Below are positions 1 to 8,085 of a DNA stretch of 22,081 bases, piece by piece (the stretch's first letter is position 1; the number at the start of each line of letters is the position of its first letter). This DNA is from Dokdonella_A sp051958935 (lineage in GTDB: Bacteria; Pseudomonadota; Gammaproteobacteria; Xanthomonadales; Rhodanobacteraceae). Location: assembly GCF_051958935.1 (NCBI RefSeq), contig NZ_JBQCFP010000106.1, forward strand, positions 1-22,081, written 5' to 3'. Under the pieces are notes generated by a model, which saw only the letters and a program-made list of their open reading frames with translations, made no database searches and had not been told where the DNA came from. The translations under genes were made by a program, and so were the position numbers.

Positions 1-31
1 AATCGAGTCGAAGCGTCACATCGGGGGCAAC

Positions 32-1210
32 GTGTCGGACCGTCTGCGTGTCGTCAAGGAAACTTCGCGCAAATTCCTCAACGTCAAGACCATCGCCCTG
101 GCCGTCGCGGTCGCGATCGGCTACGGCATCTACCAGCATCCACCGCTCGAATCCGTCGGCCGCCAGGACGTCGGCGTGCGGCTCAACCGTCTCACCGGCA
201 CGAGCACGCGTCTCGGCGAAGGTGTCGCGCTCGTGCTGCCGGGTATCCACGAGCTGCGCCGCTATTCGCTGCAGGACCAGACCTACGCCCCCACGCGCAG
301 CGCGAAGGCCGACGGCGAGGCGCCGTTCCAGTCGTCCGAGGGGCTTTCACTCGGTGTCGAACTGTCGATCCGCTACGCGATCGATCCCGCGACGCTCGCC
401 GAGAAATCGGCGCGCCTGCCCGACGACGTCGGCGGCGAACTCGTCGAGCCGCTCGTGCTGGGCGTCGTCTACAAGGTATTCACGCGCTACACGGTGCGCG
501 AGATCTTCTCGAGCAAGCGCCAGGAACTGCAGGACGTGATCGAGGGCGAGCTCAAGCCGCTGCTCGCCGCCGAAGGCATCGCGCTGCGTCGCGTGACGAT
601 GGGCAATGTCGACCTGCCGGCCGACTACCGCGCCGGCATGGACAAGCTGCTCGCGGTCGAGCTCGAGACCGAGCAGATGCAGTACACGCTCGAGCTCAAG
701 GAAAAGCAGGTCAAGCAATCGGAACTCGAGGCGGAAGCCGAGAAGGTCAGGCGCGAGAAGGCGGCCGAAGCGAGCGCGAACGAACAGGTCATTGCGGCGA
801 AGGCGCAGGAAGAAGCGATGAAGCACGTGATCCCGTTCAAGCAGAAGCAGATCGAGCAACGCCCGCTCGAGGCCGATGCCGAAACGGGCGCGCGCATCCG
901 CACCGCCGAGGGCGCGGCGGAGGCACGCCGTATCGAGGCGCAGGGCGAGGCCGATTCGCGCCGCAAGCTCGCCGAGGCCGACGCCTATCGCGTCGAGCAG
1001 CTCGGCAAGGTCGCGAGCGAGCAGCTCGAGCGCGATGGCGCGCTGATCACGAAGCACCCGCTGCTGATCCAGAAGACGCTCGCCGACAAGCTGTCGGACA
1101 AGGTGTCGGTGATCATCGCGCCGCCGCCTGTGGATGGCGGCTTCATCGGTGCGAACCTCATCGGCGGTGCGAAGGCGCAGGCCGTTGCGCAGACCACGGA
1201 CGGGGAGTGA
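32..1210 (+). CDS. SPFH/prohibitin-like (Band 7) membrane-anchored protein
   Basis: SPFH proteins form oligomeric membrane-associated scaffolds and often regulate membrane proteases or microdomains. The 392-residue product has a short basic N-terminus, one hydrophobic segment at about residues 18-34, then an SPFH core (about 42-215, including the LSLGVELSIRYAID stretch and the YTVREIFSSKRQELQ stretch). A long charged Ala/Glu/Lys/Arg-rich coiled coil follows (about 215-345), typical of prohibitins and flotillins. The C-terminus is Gly/Ala rich. The start used is GTG at 32, with a GGGGG tract at 23-27 as a possible ribosome site. The frame stays open to the window's left edge, so the true start could lie upstream. 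The next gene starts 3 bp after the stop, suggesting one operon. The family call is firm; the partner and exact role are unknown. Confidence 0.85.
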   Translation: MSDRLRVVKETSRKFLNVKTIALAVAVAIGYGIYQHPPLESVGRQDVGVRLNRLTGTSTRLGEGVALVLPGIHELRRYSLQDQTYAPTRSAKADGEAPFQSSEGLSLGVELSIRYAIDPATLAEKSARLPDDVGGELVEPLVLGVVYKVFTRYTVREIFSSKRQELQDVIEGELKPLLAAEGIALRRVTMGNVDLPADYRAGMDKLLAVELETEQMQYTLELKEKQVKQSELEAEAEKVRREKAAEASANEQVIAAKAQEEAMKHVIPFKQKQIEQRPLEADAETGARIRTAEGAAEARRIEAQGEADSRRKLAEADAYRVEQLGKVASEQLERDGALITKHPLLIQKTLADKLSDKVSVIIAPPPVDGGFIGANLIGGAKAQAVAQTTDGE

Positions 1211-1213
1211 ACA

Positions 1214-2704
1214 ATGAAAGCGAAGGGGATCGTCCTGCTCGCCGGCCTGTTCTCGCTGGTCCGTGCCCACGCGGCCGAATCCGCGACGAACGTTCCTGCC
1301 GCACCCGCACCGAACCCGACCGCGATCGTCGTCATCGACCAGTCCGCGCTGCGCTCGGCGCCCCGCGAGTCGGCGCAACAGCAGGTCATGCTCTGGCAGG
1401 GCGACAGCCTCGAAGTGCGCGGCCGTCGCATGGACTACCTGCAGGTGTACGACCACCGCCGCGAACGCGCCGGCTACGTGCGCGCGAGCCAGGTACGCCT
1501 GCTGTCGCTGCAACCGCAGGACGCGGCGGGGCTGCTCGCGGTCGTGCGCTTCCTGCGCGACACGCCCGGCGCGGAAGCGCTCGGCATCGGTTACGCGGCC
1601 GCATTCCTGCGAGCCGCGCCGGGGCAGGACATCGACGCCGAGGCATTCGACGCGCTCGGCACGATGGCCGAACGCCTCGCGCGCCGCGCGTCGTCCACCC
1701 GCAGCAAGGCGAACGACGCCGCGGTCGCAGCGCACCTCGAAGTCGTCGCCGGTTACGGCGTCGCGATGCGCAGTCTCGAGCGCGACGGCCGCGTGCAGGT
1801 CTGCTACGACGGCGACGCGTTCCGCCGCGTGATGGCCTTGCCCGCGGACGCCGAGCAGAAGGCGCGCGCCGCGCTCGCGCTCACGCGCGAGGAGTGCATC
1901 GACCCCGCGACCACGCCATTCGAGCGCGCGAGCCTCGACGGCTGGCGCGCCGACGTGCTCGAGCGCGTGCCGCGCACGGAGCTGCCCGAGTACCTCAGGA
2001 ACCGCGTGCGCATGCGCGCCGCATCGGTGTGGTCGAGCCTCGCGTTCGAGCGCGTGCGGCGCGCTGAATCGCCAGCGGAAGCCGCGGCGCGCGCGCTGCA
2101 GGAACTCGCCGGCGTGAACCGGCAGGAACTCGCCGAAGACGACATGGCCGCGTACAACGACGCCGCGATGCGCGTCGGCGCCGTGCGCTGGGCGGCGGAA
2201 CCGGCGCCGGCGAAGAGCGCGACTGGTCTTGCAATCACGACCGCGGCGGGCCAGCCGGGTGAGACCTGCATCCGGCTCGTGGATGCGAAGCACGGCGGGA
2301 AGGCGCCGCTGTTCCAGCGCTGTACCTACGGCGCGGTGTGGACGAACTCCGCGCGCGCGAATGGCGCAGGCACCGCGCTCACGCTCGCGGTGCAGCCGCT
2401 CGATGCCTGGCGCGAGATGTGGGTGTTCCACCGCGTCGGCGATGACTGGAACGTCGACGTCGTGCCACCCGCCGGCGATGCGCCCGGGATCGGTTACGTC
2501 GAGTTCGCCGGCTGGGTGCCGGGCGGTCGCAAGCTGCTCGCCGCACGCGAAGTGCGCACCGGCGGCCGCTTCTCGCGCACGTTCGAAGTGCTCGACCTCG
2601 CCACGCTCGCGATCGACAAGCGCGCCGACAAGCCCGATTCGCTCAGCACGTTCTACCGCTGGCAGGATCCGCTCTGGCGAGGCCGAACCGTAAGCCTGCG
2701 CTGA
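1214..2704 (+). CDS. Exported hypothetical protein with N-terminal SH3-like domain
   Basis: I do not recognise a named family for the full 496 residues. Residues 1-20 look like a Sec signal peptide with cleavage after AHA. Residues about 37-98 resemble a bacterial SH3 domain, with an ALRSAP segment, a WQGDSLEVRG turn and an AGYVRASQVRLL strand; such domains often bind cell-wall peptides or act as periplasmic adaptors. Residues about 100-310 are mainly helical and Ala/Arg/Glu rich. Residues about 340-496 are beta-rich with several Trp residues. The ATG at 1214 is preceded by a GGGGAG ribosome site at 1202-1207 lying inside the upstream SPFH gene's end, so the two genes are probably translationally coupled. 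A periplasmic role linked to the SPFH scaffold is inference. Confidence 0.75.
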   Translation: MKAKGIVLLAGLFSLVRAHAAESATNVPAAPAPNPTAIVVIDQSALRSAPRESAQQQVMLWQGDSLEVRGRRMDYLQVYDHRRERAGYVRASQVRLLSLQPQDAAGLLAVVRFLRDTPGAEALGIGYAAAFLRAAPGQDIDAEAFDALGTMAERLARRASSTRSKANDAAVAAHLEVVAGYGVAMRSLERDGRVQVCYDGDAFRRVMALPADAEQKARAALALTREECIDPATTPFERASLDGWRADVLERVPRTELPEYLRNRVRMRAASVWSSLAFERVRRAESPAEAAARALQELAGVNRQELAEDDMAAYNDAAMRVGAVRWAAEPAPAKSATGLAITTAAGQPGETCIRLVDAKHGGKAPLFQRCTYGAVWTNSARANGAGTALTLAVQPLDAWREMWVFHRVGDDWNVDVVPPAGDAPGIGYVEFAGWVPGGRKLLAAREVRTGGRFSRTFEVLDLATLAIDKRADKPDSLSTFYRWQDPLWRGRTVSLR

Positions 2705-2718
2705 CGGACGCGTTCTCG

Positions 2719-2749
2719 GGAGCAGGATCACGAGACAATCTTCTGCTCC
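2719..2749. terminator. Hairpin between convergent genes
   Basis: GGAGCAG at 2719-2725 pairs with CTGCTCC at 2743-2749, extendable by two weaker pairs, around a 13-base loop. It lies in the 55-bp gap between the convergent SH3-protein gene and yajQ, where a bidirectional terminator would be expected. There is no strong T-run on either side, so this is only a candidate. Confidence 0.4.
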
Positions 2750-2759
2750 AGGCAATCTT

Positions 2760-3242
2760 TCAGTCGCGGAAGTTGTCGAACTGCAGCGGCACGTCGAAGT
2801 CGCTCTTGCGCAACACGGCGATCGCGAGCTGCAGGTCGTCGCGCTTCTTGCCCGTCACGCGCAGCTTCTCGCCGTTGATCTGCGCTTCCACCTTGAGCTT
2901 GGCGGCCTTGATCGAGGCGACGATCTTCTTTGCGACCGCCTGCTCGATGCCTTGCTTGACCGTGACCTTCTGGCGCGCGGTGGCGAGGTTGATCTCCGGC
3001 TCGGCGACGTCGAGGCAGCGCACGTCGATGCTGCGTGCGGTCAGGCGGGCGCGCAGGATGTCCTGCATCTGCTTGAGCTGGAAGTCGCTCGGCGCCGACG
3101 CGGTGATTACGTAGCCGTCGAGCGCGAACTTCGCATCGCTGCCCTTGAAGTCGAAGCGGTTCGACAGTTCGCGGTTGGCCTGGTCGACCGCGTTGGTGAG
3201 TTCGTGCTTGTCGACTTCGGAGACGATATCGAAGCTGGGCAT
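2760..3242 (-). CDS. yajQ: YajQ family cyclic-di-GMP-binding protein
   Basis: The 160-residue product begins MPSFDIVSEVDKHEL, has the NRFDFKGSDA segment, and ends with the LRKSDFDVPLQFDNFRD tail typical of YajQ. Length and composition match the family (about 160 residues, tandem alpha/beta domains). Known: YajQ proteins bind nucleotides and RNA, and in Xanthomonas a YajQ protein binds cyclic-di-GMP and acts with a LysR-type regulator to control virulence genes. The frame is open upstream to 3407, but the conserved N-terminus fixes the ATG at 3242. The ribosome site is weak (GGAA about 8 bases upstream). It is convergent with the SH3-protein gene and divergent from the glycosidase gene, so probably monocistronic. 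Confidence 0.95.
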   Translation of the reverse strand: MPSFDIVSEVDKHELTNAVDQANRELSNRFDFKGSDAKFALDGYVITASAPSDFQLKQMQDILRARLTARSIDVRCLDVAEPEINLATARQKVTVKQGIEQAVAKKIVASIKAAKLKVEAQINGEKLRVTGKKRDDLQLAIAVLRKSDFDVPLQFDNFRD

Positions 3243-3409
3243 GGCGGTTCCGGCGTGGGAGAGGCGCCGAGTGTAGCCCCAAGGCCAGTGGAGGGGCGCC
3301 CGCTGCAAGAAGAGCGGCGCGTCCCCGCCGCGGGTCGATATGCGGCCGATCGCGTCGCGCATAACCGAAACCGAACGCGAACGGCCGCCGGTTGGGCGAC
3401 AATGCACGG

Positions 3410-4198
3410 ATGCGCGTGATCCTCGTCCCGCTCGTCCTGGCCCTCGCCGGCGCGGCTCCGCTCGCGGCGGCGCCCGCGCTGCGTACCGTGCGCGCGGGTG
3501 ATGTCGACTGCCGCGTCGTCGAGATCGACCTCGCCACCGATCGCCTCGAACTGCACTGGAAGGACGACGACGGACGTCCGTTCGGTGCCGTCGACCGCCT
3601 GCGCGAATGGGGCCAAGGTCACGGACGCACCCTGCTGTTCGCCGCCAACGCCGGCATCTACGACAGCCAGTACCGCCCGCTCGGCCTGCACATCGAGGAT
3701 GGCCACACGGTGCGGCCCCTCAATACCGCGCGCACCGGCGTCGGGCGCGGCAATTTTGCGTTGCCGCCGAACGGCGTGTTCTACGTCGATCGTCTGGATC
3801 GCGCCGGCGTCGTCACGACCGCGCGCTGGCAGAAGTCGCGTATCGCGGCGCGGCTCGCGACGCAGTCGGGACCGATGCTCGTGATCGACGGCGAGCTCAA
3901 CCCGAACTTCGACGCCGCCTCCGATAGCCTAAAATGGCGCAGCGGCGTGTGCGCGCCGGAACCGGGCCGCGTGCTGTTCGCAGTCAGCGAGGCGCCGTTG
4001 TCGTTCCATGCATTCGCGGCGATGTTCCGCGACGAACTCGGCTGCCGTGACGCGCTCTACCTCGACGGCACGCTGTCGCGTTTCTGGACACCGGTAGGCG
4101 GCTATGCCGGCGCCGCTGCGGTGCTGGTCAGGCCGTATGCGGGGATGTTCGCGGTGTTCGCCGACGGCGAGCCGTCGGCATCATCCAAGGCGGACTGA
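3410..4198 (+). CDS. Exported phosphodiester glycosidase-family protein (DUF2233/NAGPA domain)
   Basis: The 262-residue protein starts with a clear signal peptide (residues 1 to about 21, ending LAAAPA). The rest carries NAGPA/DUF2233 landmarks: FAANAGIYD (78-85), RPLGLHIEDG (89-98), NGVFYVD (121-127), TQSGPMLVIDGE (151-162), RSGVC (177-181) and ALYLDGTLSRFW (215-226). The family includes the mammalian enzyme that uncovers mannose-6-phosphate, and bacterial exported proteins acting on phosphodiester-linked sugars; the bacterial substrate is generally not established. The ATG at 3410 is preferred over a TTG at 3392 because it places the signal peptide at the very N-terminus. A GACAAT at 3398-3403, only 6 bases upstream, could be a -10 box giving an almost leaderless message; this is speculative. 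Confidence 0.88.
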   Translation: MRVILVPLVLALAGAAPLAAAPALRTVRAGDVDCRVVEIDLATDRLELHWKDDDGRPFGAVDRLREWGQGHGRTLLFAANAGIYDSQYRPLGLHIEDGHTVRPLNTARTGVGRGNFALPPNGVFYVDRLDRAGVVTTARWQKSRIAARLATQSGPMLVIDGELNPNFDAASDSLKWRSGVCAPEPGRVLFAVSEAPLSFHAFAAMFRDELGCRDALYLDGTLSRFWTPVGGYAGAAAVLVRPYAGMFAVFADGEPSASSKAD

Positions 4199-4550
4199 CG
4201 CCCCATTGTCGTCATCCTGGCGAATGCCGGGATCCAGCTCCGCAGTCCGCGGCGAGCTGACGACCTACAGAGCCCCAATTCTCGTCATCCCGGCGTCAGC
4301 CGGAATCCACCTCCGCAGCATTGGGTAATCGCGAAGCTCGCTGCTGGTCCTGATCCACGTTGGGAGATCAGCAGGAGCTGGATCCCGCCTTGGCCGGGAT
4401 GACGAAACCATGGGCTCGCCCGCCACGCGTTTCGATTGCACCACGCGACGACGCGGCGCACACTCCGCGCGCCGCGCCTGCGGTGGCACGACGAAGTCGG
4501 TGGCCGTGCCCGCGACACGCGGATTCCATGCGCTGACCGGGAGGGTGGCG
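4199..4550. repeat. Intergenic cluster of three dispersed palindromic repeats
   Basis: This 352-bp gap contains three copies of one family with a GTCATCCCGGCG half followed by a GCCGGGATCCAGCTCC half, in which the CCGGC/GCCGG core can pair. Copies lie at about 4211-4245 and 4283-4319 (same orientation) and about 4374-4404 (opposite orientation). The first and last could form a long stem. I see no gene here. Positions 4405-4538 hold nothing recognisable, then the ribosome site of the MBOAT gene. Confidence 0.8.
4540..4545 (+). promoter_or_regulatory. Ribosome binding site deciding the MBOAT start
   Basis: GGAGGG at 4540-4545 sits 5 bases before the ATG at 4551. The frame is open from 4410, but the extra 47 residues are Arg/Thr rich and lack a membrane segment. 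The site supports the shorter protein beginning MVFNSLTFVVFF. Confidence 0.8.
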
Positions 4551-5966
4551 ATGGTCTTCAATTCGCTCACGTTCGTCGTGTTCTTCGCCGGCGTGCTGGC
4601 GCTGCATTCGCTGCCGCTGCCGTGGACGGTGCGCAAGGTCAACCTGCTCGTCGCGAGTTACCTCTTCTACGCGGCGTGGAATCCACCGTTCGTGATCCTC
4701 CTGTGGATCTCCACGGTCGTCGACTGGTGGGCGGCGAAGAAGCTCGTCAGCGTGCAGGGCGCGCATGCGCGCCGCGCCTGGATGCTGCTGTCGGTCGTCG
4801 CCAACCTCGGCATGCTCGCGTACTTCAAGTACGGCGGGTTCCTCGCGCAGAACTTCGCCGTGCTCGTGGCGAGCCTCGGTGTCGCCTGGCAGCCGCCGGA
4901 ACTCGACATCGTGCTGCCGGTCGGCATTTCGTTCTACACATTCGCCACCATGTCCTACACGCTCGACGTGTACCTGCGCCGCGCGGCGCCCGCGCGCAAC
5001 GTCCTCGACTACGCGCTGTTCGTGACATTCTTCCCGCACCTCGTCGCGGGACCGATCCTGCGCCCGACCGAACTCGTGCCGCAGTTCGAATCGCCGCGGC
5101 GCGCGGACGCGAACCAGCTCTGCTTCGGCCTCGCGCTGATGACGCTCGGGTTGTTCCAGAAGATCGTGCTCGCCGACGGGTTCCTCGCCGCGCCGGTGGA
5201 GAAGGTGTATGACGGTTCGCAGATCCCCGGCATCCTCGACGCGTGGATCGCGACGCTTGCGTTCGGCGGGCAGATCTTCTGCGACTTCGCCGGATACTCG
5301 ACCACCGCGATCGGCGCGGCGATGTGCCTCGGCTTCGCGATGCCGGACAACTTCCGCTTTCCGTACGCGGCGATCGGCTTCTCCGATTTCTGGCGCCGCT
5401 GGCACATCACCTTGTCGGCGTGGCTGCGCGACTACCTCTACATTCCGCTCGGCGGCAGTTGGCACGGCCCCGCGCGCACTTACATGGCGCTGCTTGCGAC
5501 GATGCTGCTCGGCGGACTCTGGCATGGCGCGAGTTGGACGTTCGTCGTCTGGGGCGGCTTGCATGGCAGCTACCTTGCCGTCGAACGTTTCCTGCGTGCG
5601 CGGTACGCGAACCTGGAGCCGTCGCGCGCGCAGCTGTTCGCGCTCGGCGTGCTCACGTTCCTGCTCGTGCATGTGGCTTGGGTGTTCTTCCGCGCGCACA
5701 CGTTCGGCGGCGCGTGGCGCGTGCTCGCGGGCATGGCCGCGGCGAACGCCGGCGCGGTGCCCATACTGCCCGCGATCGAGATCGTCACGACCGTGCTCAT
5801 CGTCGCCGGCATCGTCGCCGCGCACGCATTGATGCGCACGCGCACGCTCGAGGCCGCGCTCGCTGCCGTACCCGCGCCGGTGCTGTCGGGCTCATGGGCG
5901 CTACTCGCGTTGGCGATCGTGATCGAACAGGGCAGCGGCAATGCGTTCATCTACTTCCAGTTCTGA
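4551..5966 (+). CDS. MBOAT family O-acyltransferase (AlgI/DltB-like)
   Basis: The 471-residue polytopic protein starts MVFNSLTFVVFF and has many hydrophobic segments across its length. Family landmarks: NLLVASYLFYAAW (31-43), YFKYGGF (91-97), LPVGISFYTF (122-131), FFPHLVAGPI (160-169), FCDFAGYSTTAIG (243-255), FSDFWRRWHITLSAWLRDYLYIPLG across 277-301, and GGLWHGASW (321-329), where H325 is the expected catalytic histidine. Known: AlgI-type MBOATs move acyl, usually acetyl, groups across the inner membrane to a periplasmic partner that O-acylates a polysaccharide. The SGNH-like gene 13 bp downstream fits that partner. No polysaccharide biosynthesis genes are in the window, so the acceptor is unknown. 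Confidence 0.95.
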   Translation: MVFNSLTFVVFFAGVLALHSLPLPWTVRKVNLLVASYLFYAAWNPPFVILLWISTVVDWWAAKKLVSVQGAHARRAWMLLSVVANLGMLAYFKYGGFLAQNFAVLVASLGVAWQPPELDIVLPVGISFYTFATMSYTLDVYLRRAAPARNVLDYALFVTFFPHLVAGPILRPTELVPQFESPRRADANQLCFGLALMTLGLFQKIVLADGFLAAPVEKVYDGSQIPGILDAWIATLAFGGQIFCDFAGYSTTAIGAAMCLGFAMPDNFRFPYAAIGFSDFWRRWHITLSAWLRDYLYIPLGGSWHGPARTYMALLATMLLGGLWHGASWTFVVWGGLHGSYLAVERFLRARYANLEPSRAQLFALGVLTFLLVHVAWVFFRAHTFGGAWRVLAGMAAANAGAVPILPAIEIVTTVLIVAGIVAAHALMRTRTLEAALAAVPAPVLSGSWALLALAIVIEQGSGNAFIYFQF

Positions 5967-5979
5967 CGGCGCAGTAGCC

Positions 5980-7224
5980 ATGTCGAGTGTCGATGCCTCG
6001 ATGCGAGAGCAGATCGATGATCGCGCACCGGTGCGCCCAGGCTTCGTGCGCCTGACCGCCTCCGACCGCCCCGGCGTCGCGCAACCCGTGCCGGTGCGCG
6101 ACATACCGCCGCAGCCGTGGCCGCGCATCCTGGCGAGCGCGATGCTGCTGCTCGCATTCGGCGTCGGCGTCTGGGAATGGCGCATGCGCGCGGTCGGACT
6201 CGAAGCAGGCGACATCGATGACGGACCGTCGGCATGGGCCGAGCAGCGCCGGCGCATCGATGTGGAGGAGCCCGGCGTCGTCTTCCTCGGCGATTCGCGC
6301 ATGCTGTTCGACAGCGATCTCGACCGCTACGAGGCGCTCACGGGCGTGCGGCCGATCCAGCTCGCGATCGCCGGCAGCAACGCGCGCCCGTTCCTCGTCG
6401 ACCTCGCCGCGCATTCGCGCTATGCGGGCCTCGTCGTCGTCGGTATCGCGCACACTTCGTTCTTCGGCGCCGATGCAGGTCTCGGTCGCGGCGCGCTCGA
6501 ACGCTACCGTTTCGAATCGCCGGCCGTGCGCGCGTCGTTCCATCTGCACCGCGCACTGTCGCACGTCTTCGCATTCCTCGACGACCGCTTCCGCCTGTCG
6601 CGGCTCGTGCATTTCCTCGACGACGACTGGCGCCCCGGCGTGCGCATCGGCACGGCCGAGCGCCTGTGGAAGCTCGGCGTGACGCGCGACGATCGCCAGA
6701 CATGGCTGTGGCCGCGCATCGAAACGGACGAGCGCCTGCGCGACCACCAGCGCGCCGCCTGGGGTTTCGGCGCCGGGCGCCCGCCGCGACCGATTTCCGG
6801 GGAAGCGATCGCCACCGCGCAACGCGAACTGCACGATGCAGTCGCGACGATCCGCGCGCGCGGCGGCGAGGTGATCTTCCTGCGGCCGCCGTCGCATCCG
6901 ACCTTCCGCGCATTCGAAGAAGCGCAGATGCCGCGCGCGCAGGCCTGGGACGCACTGCTCGCCGCGGGCGGCGTGCGCGGCGTGCACAGCGACGACGACG
7001 CGGTCATGCGCGCGCTCGTGCCGCCGGAGTATTCGCACCTGTCGCGCGCATGCGCGACGGTGTACACGGACGCCTACGTGCGCGCGCTCGCCGCAATGAC
7101 TCCACGCGTGGCGTTGCGCGCCGGTGCACCGGCACCGCTCACGCCCGCCGATTGCGGCATGCCACCCGAGGAAGTCGCATCGTCGGCTGCGCCTGCACCG
7201 ACATCGTATCGAGCCACGAGGTAG
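5980..7224 (+). CDS. SGNH-like membrane-anchored protein, likely partner of the MBOAT
   Basis: The 414-residue protein has a proline-rich cytoplasmic N-terminus, one membrane segment (about 49-67), then a periplasmic domain. VVFLGDSRMLFD (100-111) is SGNH block I with S106 as candidate nucleophile. AIAGSNARPF (129-138) fits block II with N134. EYSHLS (350-355) fits the C-terminal block with H353. The usual DxxH is ExxH here (E350). The tail (380-414) is low complexity. It resembles AlgJ/AlgX or PatB-type transferases or esterases. The ATG at 5980 is chosen because the upstream in-frame ATG at 5941 overlaps the MBOAT end; an ATG at 6001 is also possible, and no strong ribosome site is seen at any of these. 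The function is inferred from the MBOAT pairing. Confidence 0.78.
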   Translation: MSSVDASMREQIDDRAPVRPGFVRLTASDRPGVAQPVPVRDIPPQPWPRILASAMLLLAFGVGVWEWRMRAVGLEAGDIDDGPSAWAEQRRRIDVEEPGVVFLGDSRMLFDSDLDRYEALTGVRPIQLAIAGSNARPFLVDLAAHSRYAGLVVVGIAHTSFFGADAGLGRGALERYRFESPAVRASFHLHRALSHVFAFLDDRFRLSRLVHFLDDDWRPGVRIGTAERLWKLGVTRDDRQTWLWPRIETDERLRDHQRAAWGFGAGRPPRPISGEAIATAQRELHDAVATIRARGGEVIFLRPPSHPTFRAFEEAQMPRAQAWDALLAAGGVRGVHSDDDAVMRALVPPEYSHLSRACATVYTDAYVRALAAMTPRVALRAGAPAPLTPADCGMPPEEVASSAAPAPTSYRATR

Positions 7225-7506
7225 GCCCTGGTCGAGAGCCACCCTCTGTCGTCCCGGCGGAAGCCGGGATCCAGCGCCTGTTCCACCCGCCAGGCCCGAG
7301 CCTGCGCCGCAAACCACAGTCCTCGGCATCCCGGCGAAACACCGGATCCAGCTCCCGTGTTCCTCCGACAGGTCCGATGTCCGAAGGATGGATGACTAAG
7401 AGGCGCGGCGAGGGTCCATTCCCCGGTCAGCGCGCAAGGCAGGATGCCGACTTCCGCCGGGATGACGAAGAACGAGGCGCGATCGGCGCCTCATGGGGGC
7501 GGCAGG
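7225..7506. repeat. Intergenic palindromic repeat cluster downstream of the acylation pair
   Basis: Copies of the same family as at 4199-4550 occur at about 7248-7283 and 7322-7363, with an inverted partial copy at about 7440-7470. The stretch from 7308 to about 7363 also matches 10927 to about 10980 well, including a CGCAAACCACAGTCCTCG lead-in, so a longer unit of about 55 bp was duplicated. No gene is seen in this gap. Confidence 0.75.
7474..7492 (-). terminator. Candidate terminator hairpin after the DUF1415 gene
   Basis: GAGGCGC (7474-7480) and GCGCCTC (7486-7492) form a perfect 7-bp stem with a 5-base loop, about 15 bp past the DUF1415 stop on the minus strand. The following minus-strand sequence, GTTCTTCGTC, has only a weak T content, so termination is plausible rather than certain. 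Confidence 0.4.
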
Positions 7507-8085
7507 TCAATCCTCGCGCCCGCTCCACAACGCATCCCAACCCGCACGCCCGAGCGTGCGCAACGTGCCGATGTTGCGTTCGTAGATCGCATCGGTGTCC
7601 ATTCCCGATTCCAGCGCCCGATCGATGCTCGACTCACGCAGGAGGTGCAAGGTCGGCCACGGCGAACGATTCGTCGCGTTCTCGATGTCGTCCGGATGCG
7701 CGTCGGCGAAGCAATAGTCAGGATGGAAGCTCGCGACCTGGATCTCGCCGTCGAGCTCCATCGCTTCGAGCAATGCATCGACGACGTCGAGGAACTGGTT
7801 GTAATCCTCGAAGTCGCCGAGCACGAACGGATGCACGAGCAGGCTCGTCTCGTACGCCTTCGCATCCGCGCCCTGCAGCCATTCGAGTTCCTTGCGCAGG
7901 TCCTCGACCAGCGCATCGGCGTCGCGCGCGTGGCTCACGCTGATGCGCAGGCGATCCTGCACGTACGGCGCGCGCGCGAACGGGCAGAGGTTGAGCCCGA
8001 TCACCGCGCGTTCGATCCAGCGCCGCGTCGCCGCGACGACGTCGTCGTCACCGGGCTCGTTCGCATACGCGTGCGGGTCGCTCAC
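7507..8085 (-). CDS. DUF1415 family protein
   Basis: The 192-residue cytoplasmic protein has RRWIERAVIGLNLCPFA near the N-terminus (21-37), with the conserved LNLCPFA, then SLLVHPFVLGDFEDYNQFLD (81-100) and a QVASFHPDYCFAD segment (116-128). These match DUF1415, a proteobacterial family without an established function. The start is GTG at 8085, sharing GTGA (8082-8085, minus strand) with the stop of dbpA, so translation is probably coupled. The same frame runs on upstream across dbpA as a 670-codon open frame, but that extension is Arg/Ala-rich shadow sequence and is not used. A link to RNA or ribosome biology is only inferred from its neighbour. Confidence 0.88.
   Translation of the reverse strand: MSDPHAYANEPGDDDVVAATRRWIERAVIGLNLCPFARAPYVQDRLRISVSHARDADALVEDLRKELEWLQGADAKAYETSLLVHPFVLGDFEDYNQFLDVVDALLEAMELDGEIQVASFHPDYCFADAHPDDIENATNRSPWPTLHLLRESSIDRALESGMDTDAIYERNIGTLRTLGRAGWDALWSGRED

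Noticed and set aside
347..2755. 802-codon antisense open frame across the SPFH and SH3-protein genes
   Set aside because: Arg/His/Leu-rich with no domain, antisense to two convincing genes; a GC-driven shadow.
4410..4550. 47-residue N-terminal extension of the MBOAT protein
   Set aside because: Basic, non-hydrophobic and unlike the family. A strong ribosome site directly precedes the internal ATG at 4551.
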